Of a stretch of DNA of 64,000 bases, positions 45,291 to 58,230 are shown piece by piece (position 1 is the first letter of the stretch; the number at the start of each line of letters is the position of its first letter). The position numbers and the translations under genes are program-made. Below the pieces are notes generated by a model. It saw only the letters and a program-made list of their open reading frames with translations, was not told the DNA's origin and searched no databases. The DNA comes from Reticulitermes speratus (lineage: Eukaryota; Arthropoda; Insecta; Blattodea; Rhinotermitidae): the NCBI GenBank assembly GCA_021186555.1, contig JAJKFL010000003.1:461001-525000 (forward strand). The letters are read 5' to 3'.

Positions 45291-45689
45291 CTCTTATTAT
45301 ATCGAGCTGTTTTTCCAGAGATGAGAATAGACACTATTTAGGCCTACATGTATAACACAGGCATTAGTTTGGCTTATATTAAAGCATGCTATTCTACCCT
45401 GAAGGTGGAGTCTTACGTTCCTTCGAAACGTAAGTAAATTTTTACCAGGCTTCAAACACGTCACATTAACAGAGGGCAATAATTTTTTAGCACCGCCGTG
45501 AGACTGATATTTGGTGAGAAGTAGAAACGCCGACCATACTGGCAGAGAGGCTTCGTGAATTTCTTCAGTCCCTCCAAGCGAATGCTGTGATAGTACCTCA
45601 AATGAGGTCACGGCCGCAGCCACCTCCCATTTCATCACTTACTTGTAATCCTAGCATCTGATAAACGTAAGGTACAACTATCCGTGCCT
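45291..45689. other. Unassigned DNA with a 113-codon minus-strand frame
   Basis: The frame at 45297-45638 contains FRRNVRLHLQGR, loosely like translated fragments of dispersed insect repeats. It is probably not a gene. Confidence 0.3.
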
Positions 45690-45960
45690 GTCGTGGAGGC
45701 ACAGAGGGTTAGTACATATATACTAGTACCTCGACTTTGTCTCAGTTTCGTCGCTAGATAGAGGCGAGTGGCCAACGTCACGCTCGGGCCGCTTTACCCC
45801 CGGGAAGCAACTCCGGTACCCACTTAATTGGAGGCTGGGTTGGCCCCAGAGCCGGTCTGGAAACATAGTACATGAGAAAATCTTCTCCGACCGGGGTTCA
45901 AACTCTGTCGTCTCAGGAATTCTACCTACTACCCTCCCCGCCCTATTCTACCATTCGAAC
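45690..45960 (-). mobile_element. tRNA-derived SINE (family 1), minus strand
   Basis: On the minus strand the order is agtttgaaccccggtcgg (B box), ccggctctggggccaaccca, gcttcccgggggtaaagcgg, then ccactcgcctctatctag. The same blocks are present in the copy at 57360-57600. Confidence 0.75.
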
Positions 45961-46394
45961 GCTATATATTCTGGGCTGCTAACATCCTTAAATGAACCAC
46001 AAGTAGAAATAAATATACGAGTATATAATTATGATTTGGCATATTGCTGGCCATAATTGCATATGTGTATTACATATGGAAATAATAATTATTTACTCTC
46101 AAATCTGTACACACATGATGATCGTCCTGTGACTGTACCCCTTTGTCCTGTGAATCGTAACAAAGCTTTCAATTAACATGTCCTTTCTGCCCCCTTCACC
46201 CCTCTTGCTCGATGTCCCGCCATGGTTGGTCCATTTAGCCCCCGGCCCAGTGGAGTGCTGGGTTTCTGCACAGGGCTATCTCATACCCCAAGCAACCCCC
46301 GGCGTAATATTGGTTTTTATTATTACGTAAGCTCGAAAAGGGGGTGCAGCTTACCGTCCTCACAGCATATGGATTGTCGGATGTGATGATGATA

Positions 46395-46426
<32 letters not shown>

Positions 46427-47524
46427 AATAATATAACCGTACACAGTATAAAGGATCAAACACATGAGCCTGCTGCTCCTCTAAACATGTATTATATGAA
46501 CATGTATAAAGGAGTTAGTGACGTCACCGACAGTGTTTATGCTTTGAGTTGAAAGGTCAATAATTTTACTTGCTCACTTAAAATTAAGTCTCCACTTTCC
46601 ATTGCAGAGTTGTGTTCTGTCTGCAATACACCTACTGCTTTGCCATTTATAAATTACATTTTTCCCCACACAGTGTTTAGGCGTTTCTTATTATTCTCAG
46701 AACAAACAGCGATTAGTTTGCAAAACGCCCTTAAAGGGATGGTCTTTGTAATTGAGACGGAAATTATAAGTCAAATGAAGTTCGTGCTTTAAGGGGTTAA
46801 AGTCACAAACCAATTCTTTGTTACAAATTTAGTTGTCTGTCCGTTCACACAGATACTTGTTTGTTTTAATTTTGTTTATTATTTAATAAAAGGATCATTT
46901 AAACATAACCTGTGCAAATATACGTTTATACTTGTAGTGCCTCAAACTCTTTTTTTTTCTTTGTTCACTGTTTTCAAAAGAACAGTTAAAGAGAAGACTG
47001 TTGGCTAATCTCATACAGTGTCACTTCTCATAGTTGAAGAGAATATTTTATGTACTCTGAACCTAGTGTTTTGTTTTATTGTAATGTGCCGCCATTTGGG
47101 TTGACATTTGGAAATCTGCTGACGAACCTGTACTTTATTAATTCCTGTACTGTCTATTGAACGACGCTTTCAGCAGGTCATACTGTATGGCATTGAATGG
47201 TATAATAAAACATGGACATGGCGAGAAGCCGTAGCGTCCTCTTTGAAGTCAAATACCAGGGATTTTGCAAGGGAAGCGTAAAACCATATAAAACCTCGGA
47301 ATAGTTAGCGAAGTGACAAGTTTGCCCCAATCTTGGTAAGAGAGATATTCTGCCTTCATGTTCTGCCTTTAACTCAACACACTCAATTTGCTACCAAATT
47401 ACACTTTGATATACTTATTGTACCTCCAAGTGTCCAACGCCGTGAGAAGCTAGCTCATACATAAGAAGTGCTGTGTTGTTCGTTTCGTTTACTTTTGCCG
47501 TAGTATGTTTAGCACTCTCAGTGT
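45961..47524. other. Unassigned DNA with (GAT)n
   Basis: A (GAT)n run lies at about 46384-46431. No gene is recognised. Confidence 0.5.
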
Positions 47525-47790
47525 CTTGCAGTAGACACAGCTCACGTGGTATAGTAACTGGCCGCTACGAGTAGCTCGACTATTGAAGACGTCGGCCTTT
47601 GACTTCCAGTAGTGGCAGACTTTTCTTTTTGCCAGAGCGTCAAAAACGGATCTGGTCTAAACTCAGCCTACTTTTCTGTAGGTAATGGCGGCTATTTCCC
47701 GTGGTAAATCGGCCAGAGCAAGAAACCGATTACTTACGTACAAGTACCAAGGTTATGTATGCATGGAGCTACACCTCCATTCCTCAATAT
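47525..47790 (+). mobile_element. Degenerate SINE (family 1)
   Basis: A weak A box (cacgtggtatagtaactgg) and later atgcatggagctacacctcc and ggtaaatcggcc strings match the family 1 order. Divergence is high. Confidence 0.4.
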
Positions 47791-48884
47791 GTCATTTTGG
47801 CGCGGTGCTTAATTAAGGACAAGAACAACTATACGTTATTCAGTACCTCTGGTACCATCCCATCCACGACGCAGTAATGCCTATAGTAGCATAGAGCTAG
47901 TTGTAATTTCAATAGCAATTTGTAAAAACAAAGTTCGTCAAATATAATAAACTTGAGAAGTTATAAATTCATTTATGAAGCCCAGAAGACAACAAAAACA
48001 TACGTGGGCCGTAAACTGAAGGTGCTGCTATCTAACAGCATTTGTTCGGTAAAGGCGGGCACATTAACACTGAGACAAATGCAACCAATTGCTAAAATTT
48101 ATACAAATAAAACTTGCAGCCTTTTATAATTTTAAAATGTAAAGTCTGACGCCATTCTTCGCACACCTATTTACAATTTTCACAAACTTTTCAATGATCC
48201 ACCCTTGTATATTACAGGATTAAAGGGTACTTTAAATAACTGGGTCTGTGTGATATGCAAGACCTTAGCAGCAACGTTCGAAACTGCAATGAGCCCTAAA
48301 GCACAGGTCGTTTAGTGTTACACTTATTTGTTACACTCAGAACCACTAATAAATCTGATGGTTGCATTACGACCGAATGGTTAGGTATAGGCTTTTATAC
48401 ATGATCAGGCTTGCTACTTGTCTCGTAGGACAGACTTACTGCTCATTCTGTTGTATGCATTTCTTCTTTCGGTATCTGCCTACAAAGAGTTATATGGAAG
48501 AATGCTTCTAAAATACCTACCAAGATAAGAACTCGTGCTTTGTTGTGAGAGTGGCCCAAAACCAAGAAAGAAAGGTCGGTTGATTGTTGGTGGGTGGAGT
48601 GGGCAAGGCGCAGCTGCGGGAGGGGATGGATAGAACGATGCGCCTCGTGATTGCAGGCGTCGGGACGGCGTGTGGAGTGACGCGGTACATGACCGGGTAA
48701 TTCTTCACCATCACTAGTCGGGTTTGACCCCATGCCGCTCCGAAAAAGTGGAACCAAGCAAAAAATTTGAAGGGACTTTCGTGCTATAAGAAAAAATGTG
48801 CACTGTCTTTATTGTTAGCAGATCAGTTAAAAGTTTCATTTGTTTGGATTTAACCGCGTGTAAAAACGTCTGTCGAAGTCCACT
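47791..48884. other. Unassigned DNA
   Basis: No gene is supported. Overlapping minus-strand frames at 48443-48757 lie in a GC-richer patch without a recognised domain. Confidence 0.45.
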
Positions 48885-48990
48885 GACTGGCAGTCTGATC
48901 GAATATTGCGGTTGAGTGTTAGCACCCCGCATCCTCTTCAGGAGGTATCGGGTTTAATTCTCGGTCCGGCTGTCCTGAATACATTTTTTG
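48885..48990 (+). mobile_element. SINE-like tRNA head
   Basis: A B box-like tatcgggtttaattctcgg lies downstream of a possible A box (ttgcggttgagtgttagc). The body is not assigned to family 1 or 2. Confidence 0.35.
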
Positions 48991-49254
48991 GTGGATTTTC
49001 TCATTTCCTTCAGCAGTAGGTCCTTAAATTAGTCCACAACCGCTAGATTGCACACTATTTGCATTTATTACTTACTAATTATCCTATTCGTGAAAGCTAA
49101 TAGGATAATCGAAGTTACTGACAGTGTCTTTAAATAAAAGGAAGAAACTAAAATATATGATCTCTGCACAGTTAACATAGCATTATTAAATAAATATTAA
49201 AACCGCTAGATTCTGATCCCCCAATTCTACGTACAGAGGAAAAGCCTCCCAAAT
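48991..49254. other. Unassigned AT-rich DNA
   Basis: Nothing is recognised. Confidence 0.5.
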
Positions 49255-49445
49255 TAAAGACCGAAGATGCGAAAATGCACTGCCTGGTCAGTGCTACTGC
49301 ACAGTGGGAGAAGGGCAGTACTGAGCAATGGTGGAGTGGTAAGTAGCAGGAAAGCGGTAAGTAGCAGAGAGACCTGATGCAGTGCCACTCCGTCCGTCAT
49401 AAATCTCACATGAGGGAACCCGACGCTAGGCGGTGACAAGTCAGC
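49255..49445 (-). repeat. Dispersed insect repeat (PSVGFPHVRFMTDGVA type)
   Basis: The minus strand reads PSVGFPHVRFMTDGVALHQV, a translated string I recall from many false protein models in insect genomes. It probably marks the end of a dispersed transposon whose class is unknown to me. Confidence 0.5.
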
Positions 49446-50219
49446 TTCAAAACCAACTACAAAGCGCTTGAGAAAGTTGATAATTTCCGGTTAAGAATAA
49501 TAGACACGTTTTGCATTTAATCTGCTACCTGCTACATCACGCTAGTCCTAATACAAACCAATTTTCTATTCTTGCCAGTAATGAATCCAGAAAACACCGT
49601 GGGTGTGGCCGATGGAACCGTTCAAGGTCAAACCCCTAAGAAAACGCCTTATAGCTTTCAAGTTTTTGTATTTATGTTACACAATGAGCACATTGTGTGA
49701 TTTTATTGTCCGTATCACAGTATGTGTAACTAAAACTTGAAAGAAAAATTAATACTTGCATTAAGAAATTAATTTTGATGCTTATACTAGTAAGAGTGTT
49801 GGTAATGAGGATTCAATCGCACCCAAACTCCGCTGCAATTCTTGCACATATCTATGGCTACAGTGCAAAGTGGCAACACTACGGACTAAATTTTACAATG
49901 TCTTTTGGTGTTCTCTGTTACATCTGTGCTAGGAAACAGAGGAGTTACTTTATTAAACATTACGTAGGCTTAATAGACAACAAAGAACTCCGAAAATCGT
50001 AACTCGTACAATACTGTCATTTTTCGTTAAATAATTTTAAAGTTTTAAATAGTAGATAAAATTTTGAAAAATATCTCTCAACGATCTCTCTATGAACACA
50101 TAATAAACGAAGTACGTAAGTTTATTTAAATTAAATTTCTTACAATACAAAGAGATTTGTGGCAGACTGTCCAATTACGACATAAATAATTGACAGAAAA
50201 TTTATTGAGTAATTTGGTA
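49446..50219. other. Unassigned DNA
   Basis: The 75-codon frame at 49775-50002 is unrecognised. Confidence 0.45.
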
Positions 50220-50600
50220 TTACCTATTGTTTTGTATGGACGTGGAATTGGATTCTGACTTTAAAAGAACAAGGTTGATTGAGGGTGATTGAGAAAAGGA
50301 TACTGAAGAAAATATTTGGACCCAAGAGAGCGGCAGTGCCTGGAGTGCGGAGAAAAATGTATAATGAAAAGGGCCATGGCTTACACCGTTTATCAAATTT
50401 TATTATGGTGATCAATTCAAGAAGGCTAGTGTGGCATGTAGCATGCATAATGGAGATCAGAAATACATACAAGGTTTTAGTTGGAAAATCTGAAGAGTTG
50501 GGAGAACTAAACGTAAGTGGAAGGATAGGATTATCAGTTGTAACCTCGAGATTTTTCTTAAAAGACAACAACAGAGGAAACGCACGAATAACGTAATATT
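50220..50600 (+). pseudogene. LINE-B fragment, C-terminal region
   Basis: The sequence begins with an IVLYG-like motif in a broken context. A 105-codon open stretch (50279-50596) follows with RILKKIFGPKR, SRRLVWHVA, RNTYKVLVGKSE and a degraded version of the GRPRRRW block. This corresponds to the region after the RT domain of LINE-B. The upstream RT is absent and the far C-terminal DRDRWR block is not found after it. It is an older copy than the tails at 37021 and 58240. Confidence 0.75.
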
Positions 50601-51559
50601 CAGGCGTGTTCGAATCTTTGCATCCCGAACTCATCTCAGGTGGTCATGCTATTTAATCCACAGTGGTCAAGCATTTTGTTGTTTTCAAAACTGTGCACAT
50701 ATTGTGGAACGTTTTTACTGTTATTGGGCTATCTTGTTGTATTTCTTTCATAAACTTCTTTTTTCTATGTTTACGTTGATTTTGTTTTTCTTAAATTTCG
50801 CAGTAAAATACAAACTTGAAATTTTCGTCCGACGCAATGTTTTGTAATTTCTGATTAACAAACAATATTTTGTGCATGATTTGTAGGTACATTCGTAATC
50901 TATCTGAATACCAAAGTTCACATCCCCAGACGCAAGGAAAAGTATTAAATGTTATAATTGCATGTTTCTATTTTCTTTGATTATGCAGCATGTAAATAGA
51001 AAGAAAAATGATTACTGCACAGCGACGTGACCTCACGACACGCATTTTAAGTCACTGATAATTACGTCACACCACGACAAATTTAAGTCTGTCGTAGGTT
51101 GCGTCATATTATTATGTAATTATAAACACCTATAAAACAATCAGTATTAAAATTATGACTATGTATGTTCGGCTTAATTACCGTCCTGCACAAGGCTTCT
51201 TATCCTCAGAATTTCATCCATTTTAAAGGAATAATTATAAAATATTATTAATTTATGTGCTTTTCTCTTAACGTTCCATCATGCTAATGCAACTTACTTT
51301 GAGCCATACTCGTATTATGTTCGATGGTCTGTCTAGCTGTACCGTAGTTTCGTAATTATCTCGTGAATGGCAAGAATTAAAAAAAAACAAGTGTTTCACG
51401 TGAAATGTGGATGTTGATTTTCTGTGAAATTTTTGTTTGAAGCTTTTCTCTTTCCAGAAATAATTCAACAAGATATCATAGATTTACTTAGATCTTCACG
51501 TAGGCCTAAAATATCTGACATTTTTTCCAAATTAAAAATTTGTTCTCGATAAATCATAA
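50601..51559. other. Unassigned AT-rich DNA
   Basis: Nothing is recognised. Confidence 0.5.
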
Positions 51560-51735
51560 TAAAAGTCCCAAATAAAGATTCACGAAAAGCTGTCCATTTT
51601 GAGCAGAGTTTTTGAATGCGGACGGAAAGACGGATGTACTAATGGAGTACAGAAGGATAGACAGACAGACGGACAGACATGAAGTTAAAAGTCCTTTTTC
51701 GAAACTTTTGTAATGCGTCTAAGAAGGTAAGGACT
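51560..51735 (+). repeat. Dispersed repeat R1
   Basis: Shared blocks with 10530-10678 are atgcggacgga, a gacagac stretch, aaagtcctttttcgaaactt and tgcgtcta. It is more diverged than the first copy. Confidence 0.55.
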
Positions 51736-52137
51736 TGTACTTCATTAAACACCACAATAATGACACACAGGAGAATGGACATACAGCTCTAAGAATCCTG
51801 ACCAATGACATTAGCTGAACGTGAGTGGTAAGATTCCCGAGCCTGCTGCTTTAACCCGTTGAAAATGCCCCCGGTATCCACACAGGGCTGAGTGTTTCCC
51901 AGACCAGTTTTGAAAGCTGGGGAAGAACAAGAAAACCTTTTGACCATATCGGTGAAAGTACGTCTAGTCCTCCTCTGTCAAACCCCTGACTCAGTCACTG
52001 TCATCAGTGAGATATCCTTAACAAATTCGTCAAAGATTTAAAAAAAAGCATTAATGCTTTAAAGACAAAAATTAAGCTGAATTATATATAAAGATACATT
52101 TCGAACGCACGTAGTGAACATTCTGTCTTTTTTTTTA
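51736..52137. other. Unassigned DNA
   Basis: Nothing certain. The stretch at 51820-51990 has SINE-like composition but no good B box. Confidence 0.4.
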
Positions 52138-52390
52138 ATGGCTCGATAGCCCCTCGGGGGCTTAGGCCGCCTCATTTTTCGAGGCCTTACGATCACGAAC
52201 TTTTTAGACACACCACACTCGGTAGAACTCCTCTGGACGAGGGACCAGCTCGTCGCAGAGACCTCTACCTGACAACACACAACACTCACAATAGACAGAC
52301 ATCCATGCCCTAGGCGGGATTCGAACCCACAATCCCAGCAAGCGAGCGGCCGCAGACCCACGCCTTAGACCGCGCGGCCACTGGGATCGG
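52138..52390 (-). mobile_element. tRNA-derived SINE (family 2), full length
   Basis: On the minus strand the head has an A box-like agtggccgcgcggtctaagg and a perfect B box within gtgggttcgaatcccgcc, as in a tRNA. The body ends in gaggggctatcgagccatta and an A tail (the T run at about 52129-52137). Its translated shadow (CWDCGFESRLGHG, SVVCCQVEVSAT) is often annotated wrongly as protein in insects. A 3' part of the same family lies at 26338-26500. Confidence 0.85.
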
Positions 52391-52497
52391 CGGACGTACT
52401 GTCTACTTGTATAAAAACCAGTTAGTTAATTCTATGTAGGGAAATAATCGTTGTTTTTTCTGAGAATCTTGTCATCATTATCTTCCGTCACGAGTTA

Positions 52498-52536
52498 AGC
52501 CTTAATAGACCTGTTAGGCCTTAATAGACCTGTTTC
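52498..52536. repeat. 19 bp duplication
   Basis: Two copies of gccttaatagacctgtt lie in tandem. Confidence 0.85.
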
Positions 52537-52599
52537 AGCCTTGAGAAACTTAGAAAACACAGAAACACACACTGTGGGCAGAACGTAGAATTTTGTAAT

Positions 52600-53297
52600 G
52601 TTAATCCTCTTAGATTGGAAATGAATGTGGAAAAACTAAGGTAATGAGAATCTCAAGGCAATGATCCTCAATAAAAATTATGATAGATCAAGAGCAATTA
52701 GAGAATTTGGAATATTTCAATTATTTGGGTAGCATGATAACAAATAGTGTAAGGTGTACACGTGAAATTAAATCCAGAATTGCCATGGCGAAAACAGCAT
52801 TCAACAAGAAGAAGACTCTTTCCACCAGAAAACTGGACTTAAATTTAAGGAATAAACTAGTAAAGTGTTACATTTGGAGCATAGCTTTGTGTGGTGCTGA
52901 AACGTGGGCACTTCGGAAAGTAGATCAGAAGTATGTGGAAAGTTTTGAAATGTGGTGCTGGAGAAGATCAGTTGGACCGATCGTGTGAGAAATGAAGAAG
53001 TATTACACAGAGTCAAAGAGGAAAGGAATATCCTACATACAATAAAAGAAGGCAGGCTAACTGGATTGGTCACATCTAGCGTAGAAACTGCCATCTAAAA
53101 CACTGTGATTGAAGGGAAAGTTAGAAGGAAGGATAGAAATGACGGGAAGACGAGGAAGAAGGCTTACGCACCTACTAGATGACCTTAAGGAAAAGAGAAG
53201 ATACTGGAAATTCAAAGAGGAAGCACTAGATCGTAACCTGTGGAGAACTCGCTTTGGAAGAGGATACGGACCTGTCGTAAGACAGACAGCAGAATGA
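52600..53297 (+). pseudogene. LINE-A fragment: RT thumb and C-terminal tail
   Basis: This is the C-terminal end of the non-LTR family also present at 14455. Ordered blocks are a MNVEK start in a broken frame, EYFNYLGSMITN, SRIAMAKTAFNKKK, KLVKCYIWSIALCGAETWAL, and SFEMWCWRR. After a frameshift near 52975 come DRVRNEEVLHRVKEERNIL, then GKLEGRIEMTGRRGRR, LLDDLKEKRRYWKFKEE and ALDRNLWRTRFGRG, ending in VVRQTAE and a stop at 53297. The catalytic RT core is absent. At least two frameshifts and one internal stop (near 53097) make it inactive. The two LINE-A fragments in the window do not overlap within the protein. Confidence 0.88.
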
Positions 53298-54624
53298 ATC
53301 CTGTTGGTACATACAGGAACTACTGGGTTTTTAATGCATAATAGAAAGCAATAGCCTCAAGACAAAAGTACTGCAAAACTTGAAACGTCTTGCATCTCAA
53401 GTGCACCTCAGACAATAGGAAAAGTCCAACATGATACTGGCACAACGCGTTAGAGCTGTGAAAGTTACATTAACGTACAGATATGTTGTTCTTGTTGTTT
53501 TGGAGCAGTGATTATTAACCTTCTGCAGCTTGCTTGCCACCAGACTTTTGTCAAGAAACCGAATTCTTACCACAATAAAACAAAGCCCTTCTTACCCCAA
53601 GAACTGTATTTTTGTGGTTACGTACAGTACATTCTATATCATATCAATCTTTTATAGAAGTTCTTATTTACGAGTCCTCACGTCTCACCGGTTGATGGAC
53701 GACTCGTTGAGGCAGTAAGTGCTGCCATCTCTGTCGCCACTTTGTTCCGAACCTCTTGATCGAAAAGCTCTTTAGCGCTAGCAAGTGAGTGTACTTACGC
53801 AAGGGCGTTTCGTGGTTGAATCATTATTCTTTTTCTCTTCCCATTCTACTTTTTATCCTTTTTATTTTATCTTCTTCATGCCTCCTTCCTGAACTGAGTA
53901 GCCTATCTGTCGACACGCCAAATCTGGTTCGTTCCTTTTTCAACCGAAGCTCTCCAGTGCTGAGTGTCAGTTCTAGCACTCTGTCTCTTTCAGACACACA
54001 GAACCCCTGGTTCCATACCCCAGTATGCTTGTCTCACTTGCTGAACCACTTAGGTTCTACTGCATTCTTTTTTCACAGTTTTTCTGCTTTATTTTACACT
54101 CTTTTTCGGGTCTTTCTTACTTCCTTTATTCATTCCATTGGCTTTGCATTCTGTTCTTCTTTACTTCTTATTTTCACTCCGCGTTCTCTTAGGTTTCTCT
54201 TAGTTGCCTTGTCTGTACGTCCGACTAACGTTTTGTTCTATCCGTCTCCATCAACCCTGCCTTTTTCCTTCCAATAGAAGTTTCACTGCACAATTGGACT
54301 GCGTGCTTTTAAGAGTTTATTTTGTTCGAGAACTGTTAACGGCGTAAAGAAAAACTTTGGATTAAGCTCAAAATAGGTCTCTATAATATCTTACTCATAT
54401 GAACTGTTCTGCTTGTTGGAGAGGAAATAAGCCGTTTTCTCGTCAAAATCAGAACAATGTCTGAAAGCGAAACACAGTCTTCCTTAATCCGAACCGTTTC
54501 TTCATATACCTCAACACACCAATAAGGTGCAATGAGTGTCTGAAATATCTTACATATTATGTATATGATTTATCGCCATTTTTACATCATTAAGGACCTC
54601 AATAAAATACTTAATAGAAGAGTA
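53298..54624. other. Unassigned DNA, pyrimidine-rich on the plus strand
   Basis: The 162-codon plus-strand frame at 53789-54277 reflects T/C-rich sequence and gives a low-complexity hydrophobic and Ser-rich product. A cagtgattattaaccttctg string at 53501 resembles a hAT end without a partner. Confidence 0.45.
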
Positions 54625-54880
54625 ATACGTGGTGGTGAAATCTGAAGAAAACAGACCACTTGGTAGTCCTAGGTGTAGATGGGAGGATAATAATAAAAAG
54701 GAGTTTAAAGAAATAGGATGGGATAGCGTGCACTAGATTCATCTGGCTCAGGATAGGAACGTGTGGCGGGTTTTCTGAATAGGGTAACGAACACTCGTAT
54801 TTCAAGAAATATGGGTAATTTCTTGACTACCTGAAGAACTATCAGTTTGTCAAGAATGACTCTGTGCTATGGAGTTTGAA
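54625..54880 (+). pseudogene. LINE-B 3' end, degenerate
   Basis: Recognisable blocks are RPLGSPRCRWEDN, then LAQDRNVWR and a decayed NLRV block, followed by ttcttgactacctgaagaac and gtcaagaatgactctg. Several stops interrupt it. Confidence 0.72.
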
Positions 54881-57359
54881 AAGGACCTGCGCTAAAAAGT
54901 GGCTGTGTGGAGGATGTAAAGAACGTCCTGCTGCACCTAAGGTCTGTCAGTTTATTACATGTCCGACGTCATTGTGACGAGTGTAAGACGTAATAATTAA
55001 CCGCCTGAACCACAAAAATGAGAGAGCAAGATCGGAGGACGCACCAACTCGACGACATGGACGACAGTTTCGAGCGTCAAAGATATCCAGGATTTGAGCA
55101 CTGCGCAATGGTCAGTAATTCACGTCATTTGATCACCTACATTACGTCTCGCAACTCAGTTCTTACCTCGCACACAGAACACACTGCAGCTCCATTACAA
55201 AAATCAGGCAGTTAATGTTGTTACGGGAGATATCGGAAGGATCACACAAAGCACGGACAGACACCGTGTGGGCAAAGTGCAATGATTCTGCGGTCGGGCG
55301 CTGTGGACGGTGTTTAAAAGTTTAAGTTGAATTACATTAGTTGCTGGAACTGTATTTCTCGGTAACAATGATAAGTCGAAACATCACAGTTTTGCCTTTC
55401 TGTACATCGTGATTGCGCATTAACCCCTCGCTCTTTTCCATTACGAGAATTAAAATTCGTCCATCTTACTGTCTCACTTCCCAGCAGTCTCCTGTTTATA
55501 TTCGTGCAGCAGCAGCTAATGTAAGCGATGTTCAAGCTTTCTGTCGAAATGTCATAGCTATGTCTTTTCGCAGTTTTTATTACTGCATTGATAGAACGTT
55601 TTCCCCACTTCTCCCTGTCTTCATTAGACTATGTTCGCTTCCTACTTGTATTATTTCAGAGACTACGAACCAATTTCAAGACGTGATAGAGTTTCGACTT
55701 ACGTCACGACGACGGAAAGTGACGAATGTGAATGGAAGTGGTTTCTTGCGGGGAGGAGGGAGAGGGCTTTTGCGGGGTGCTTTTTGTCCTCAAGTGTTTC
55801 TTTACGAACTAAGCAGGACTAGAAGAAGCTTCAATTAAATTCAAGTGTTTTCTAATTTATGAAACCGTGAAGTGTCGTAGGTTATGGGTTTTTCGGAAGA
55901 ACGTACTGCCTACGTTGTCACACCTCATGTGTAACAACTGCAGTCTCTGCACTACTTGCATTGCAACAGAAACACAACAGGTGCCACATATGATTAATTT
56001 CTTCATTCATAACTAAACATTTAATAAATATTAAATAGAAAAAATGCATAAATGGGAGTGTGTAAACAGTGAGGTTGAAGACTAACAGGTGGCTACGCGC
56101 ACTGACTTGCAGGTGTTCACTTGCCTTCCACCATATCTTCCAATGTATCTAATGTGACAATTATTAAATACTTCATTAACATTTGTCGTCCAGCCGTTAA
56201 ATCCCAATGTAGACGCTGACTGCCGGAGTTACTTTCATTTTAAATGTCATGCCTGCAGCCGGACGGGACAGCATTGTGCCTTTCGGCTGTGAATATTTAC
56301 ATTTACAGGGACATGGGCGTTCCCGTTTGGCCAATAAACGCTAAGGAACATCTACAGATAACATACGAAATTATACGTAAATAAGCTACACAATTATTTA
56401 AAGAAATTCCTGTGCTCTCATAATACCTAAACAGTTATTGATTAGTCCTAATTTGTTATTAACATGAACCTCTACGTAACTGCATATTCACAGTTAAATA
56501 ACACACTTTGTCTTCACACAAGAAATCACCCAAACGAATATAAAACATTTTTAAGAAAACATCAAATTTTGCCCAGTCGTAAATATGTTGATAATTTTAA
56601 AGGAATCGACTGCATGCAACTCAGTACAAGCAGCATAATTATAGTGCTAACACAAAGAGGAAAAGTAACATTAATGTGGTTAACAATATGGTAAGAAAGG
56701 ATCTCATTCCCAGTAACCTGACGTATGATATTATATATATGTAATTCTACATTTTTAGCCTGACTAAGCCGCAATAAGTCGAAATATATCGCTAGATTTA
56801 ATGTAAACTAGATTTGTTTAATAATACGATAACTGTTGTGTTCGATGTTATACTAACATTTTTTTTAAATACAGATAACACAGCGGAATGCCAAACGTCA
56901 AAGTCCCATTTAAACGTTTCAGTATCTTTGAAAGAAAAATTTTCCGTCTTAGTTTAGGGTTAATAAATTTTACTGAGTCATCGTGCTTCATTATCCAGTG
57001 AAAGTCAATGCACAAGTTTGGATACAAAAGAATTTGGAATTCCGATTAGACCTGCTCATTCAGAGGGAACTTCAGTGAAGAAAGTGCATGTCATAAGGTC
57101 CTAAATACATTACATGGAATTGAGCAAATGTCAAGAAATATTTCTTAATTTAAATGCACTTACAATGACGCAAGACAATGAAAAGCTTAGCTCTTTCTGA
57201 TCCAACTAAAGTGGGGGCTCTTGTCCCGGATATAAAGGGGCCCAGATATTGCTGAGCATAAAACATGTTGAGCTGCGCATTTTCTCCCCCTTATTTTCAC
57301 AGAAACAAATAAAATATTCTTTGTGCTTAATTAAGCAACACAGCATGAAAGCATGTCGC
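54881..57359. other. Unassigned DNA
   Basis: About 2.5 kb without a recognised element. The 141-codon frame at 55413-55838 has no motif that I can name. Confidence 0.4.
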
Positions 57360-57600
57360 TTGTGGAGTTACAGCCGCACGCATTCTTAATCTCGGCCTAG
57401 ATAGAGGGTAATGTTCGGCTTTAAGCTAGGTACGCTTTACCCCCAGGGAAATATCTCCCGATACACAATGTATGGAAAGCCAGGTTGGCCCCAGAGCCGG
57501 TCTGGACGCTGTGAAGATAAGAAATGTTTCTTGTTGCCGCTGGTAATCGAACCCCGTTTAGTCGGTCGTCCGCCTTTACCCTAGTTACTACAGCAACTAA
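57360..57600 (-). mobile_element. tRNA-derived SINE (family 1), minus strand
   Basis: The minus strand shows gtaatcgaaccccgtttag on the plus-strand side as an inverted B box. The blocks gttggccccagagccggtct and gctttacccccagggaaata are shared with the copy at 45690-45960. Confidence 0.72.
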
Positions 57601-58230
57601 AATAACCCGTCTTTTGAAGTATCGATGATGTTGTGCTTGTTTAAGCGCAGAGACAAACACATCTCTGTTTTGTTGAGGTGCGCCAGCAAAATCTCTCTCA
57701 GAGCAAGTAACTGAACTCAGTTGTATCTTGCAGTACGTAACTGCGTCCATCCTCAGCAGCGTTCTCATCCTATTGTAAACGTCCTGTGTCTTTCTGTCTG
57801 TCTCCCTCTTGGTTCCTTCGCCGGTAAAGGAGATTACAGTGTCAGGCTATGTCGGAACTCGAAATGAGTAATCGATATCTTCTTTTCGCTTTACCTACTT
57901 CTTCTCTTGTATTTCTCTTCTTCCTATTTTTTTTTGTTTGTTCCTTATGCTTAACAGAGTGACGCAAAGACTACAGCAACCGGCAGGAGGCAGAGAATTG
58001 CAAAGGATTCCCTTATCATTCCCAGACTCAGAACGTGCCCAGAGTATGGTCTGTGTGTAGTGTAGTAGGATATTGCACGTCGAGCATGATGGAAGTATTA
58101 AGTCCATACTCTTCTATAGCCAGCGGCTTTATTCTCTAGTTTCTTTAACCTGCAGATGTCACTCAACAAAATGTCTAATGTCACGCTCAATATTAGCAGC
58201 TGTTTGCGGTCCTAACGCCCTTACAGAGAG
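57601..58230. other. Unassigned DNA
   Basis: Nothing is recognised. Confidence 0.45.

Noticed and set aside
52059-52361. 100-codon minus-strand frame
   Set aside because: It is the translated body of SINE family 2, a common false gene model.
52319-52390. Possible tRNA gene on the minus strand
   Set aside because: The A and B boxes belong to a SINE with a long unrelated body and A tail. I could not fold a full cloverleaf by eye.
53789-54277. 162-codon frame, possibly a membrane protein
   Set aside because: The T/C-rich strand produces low-complexity Leu/Ser/Phe and there is no defined topology or family.
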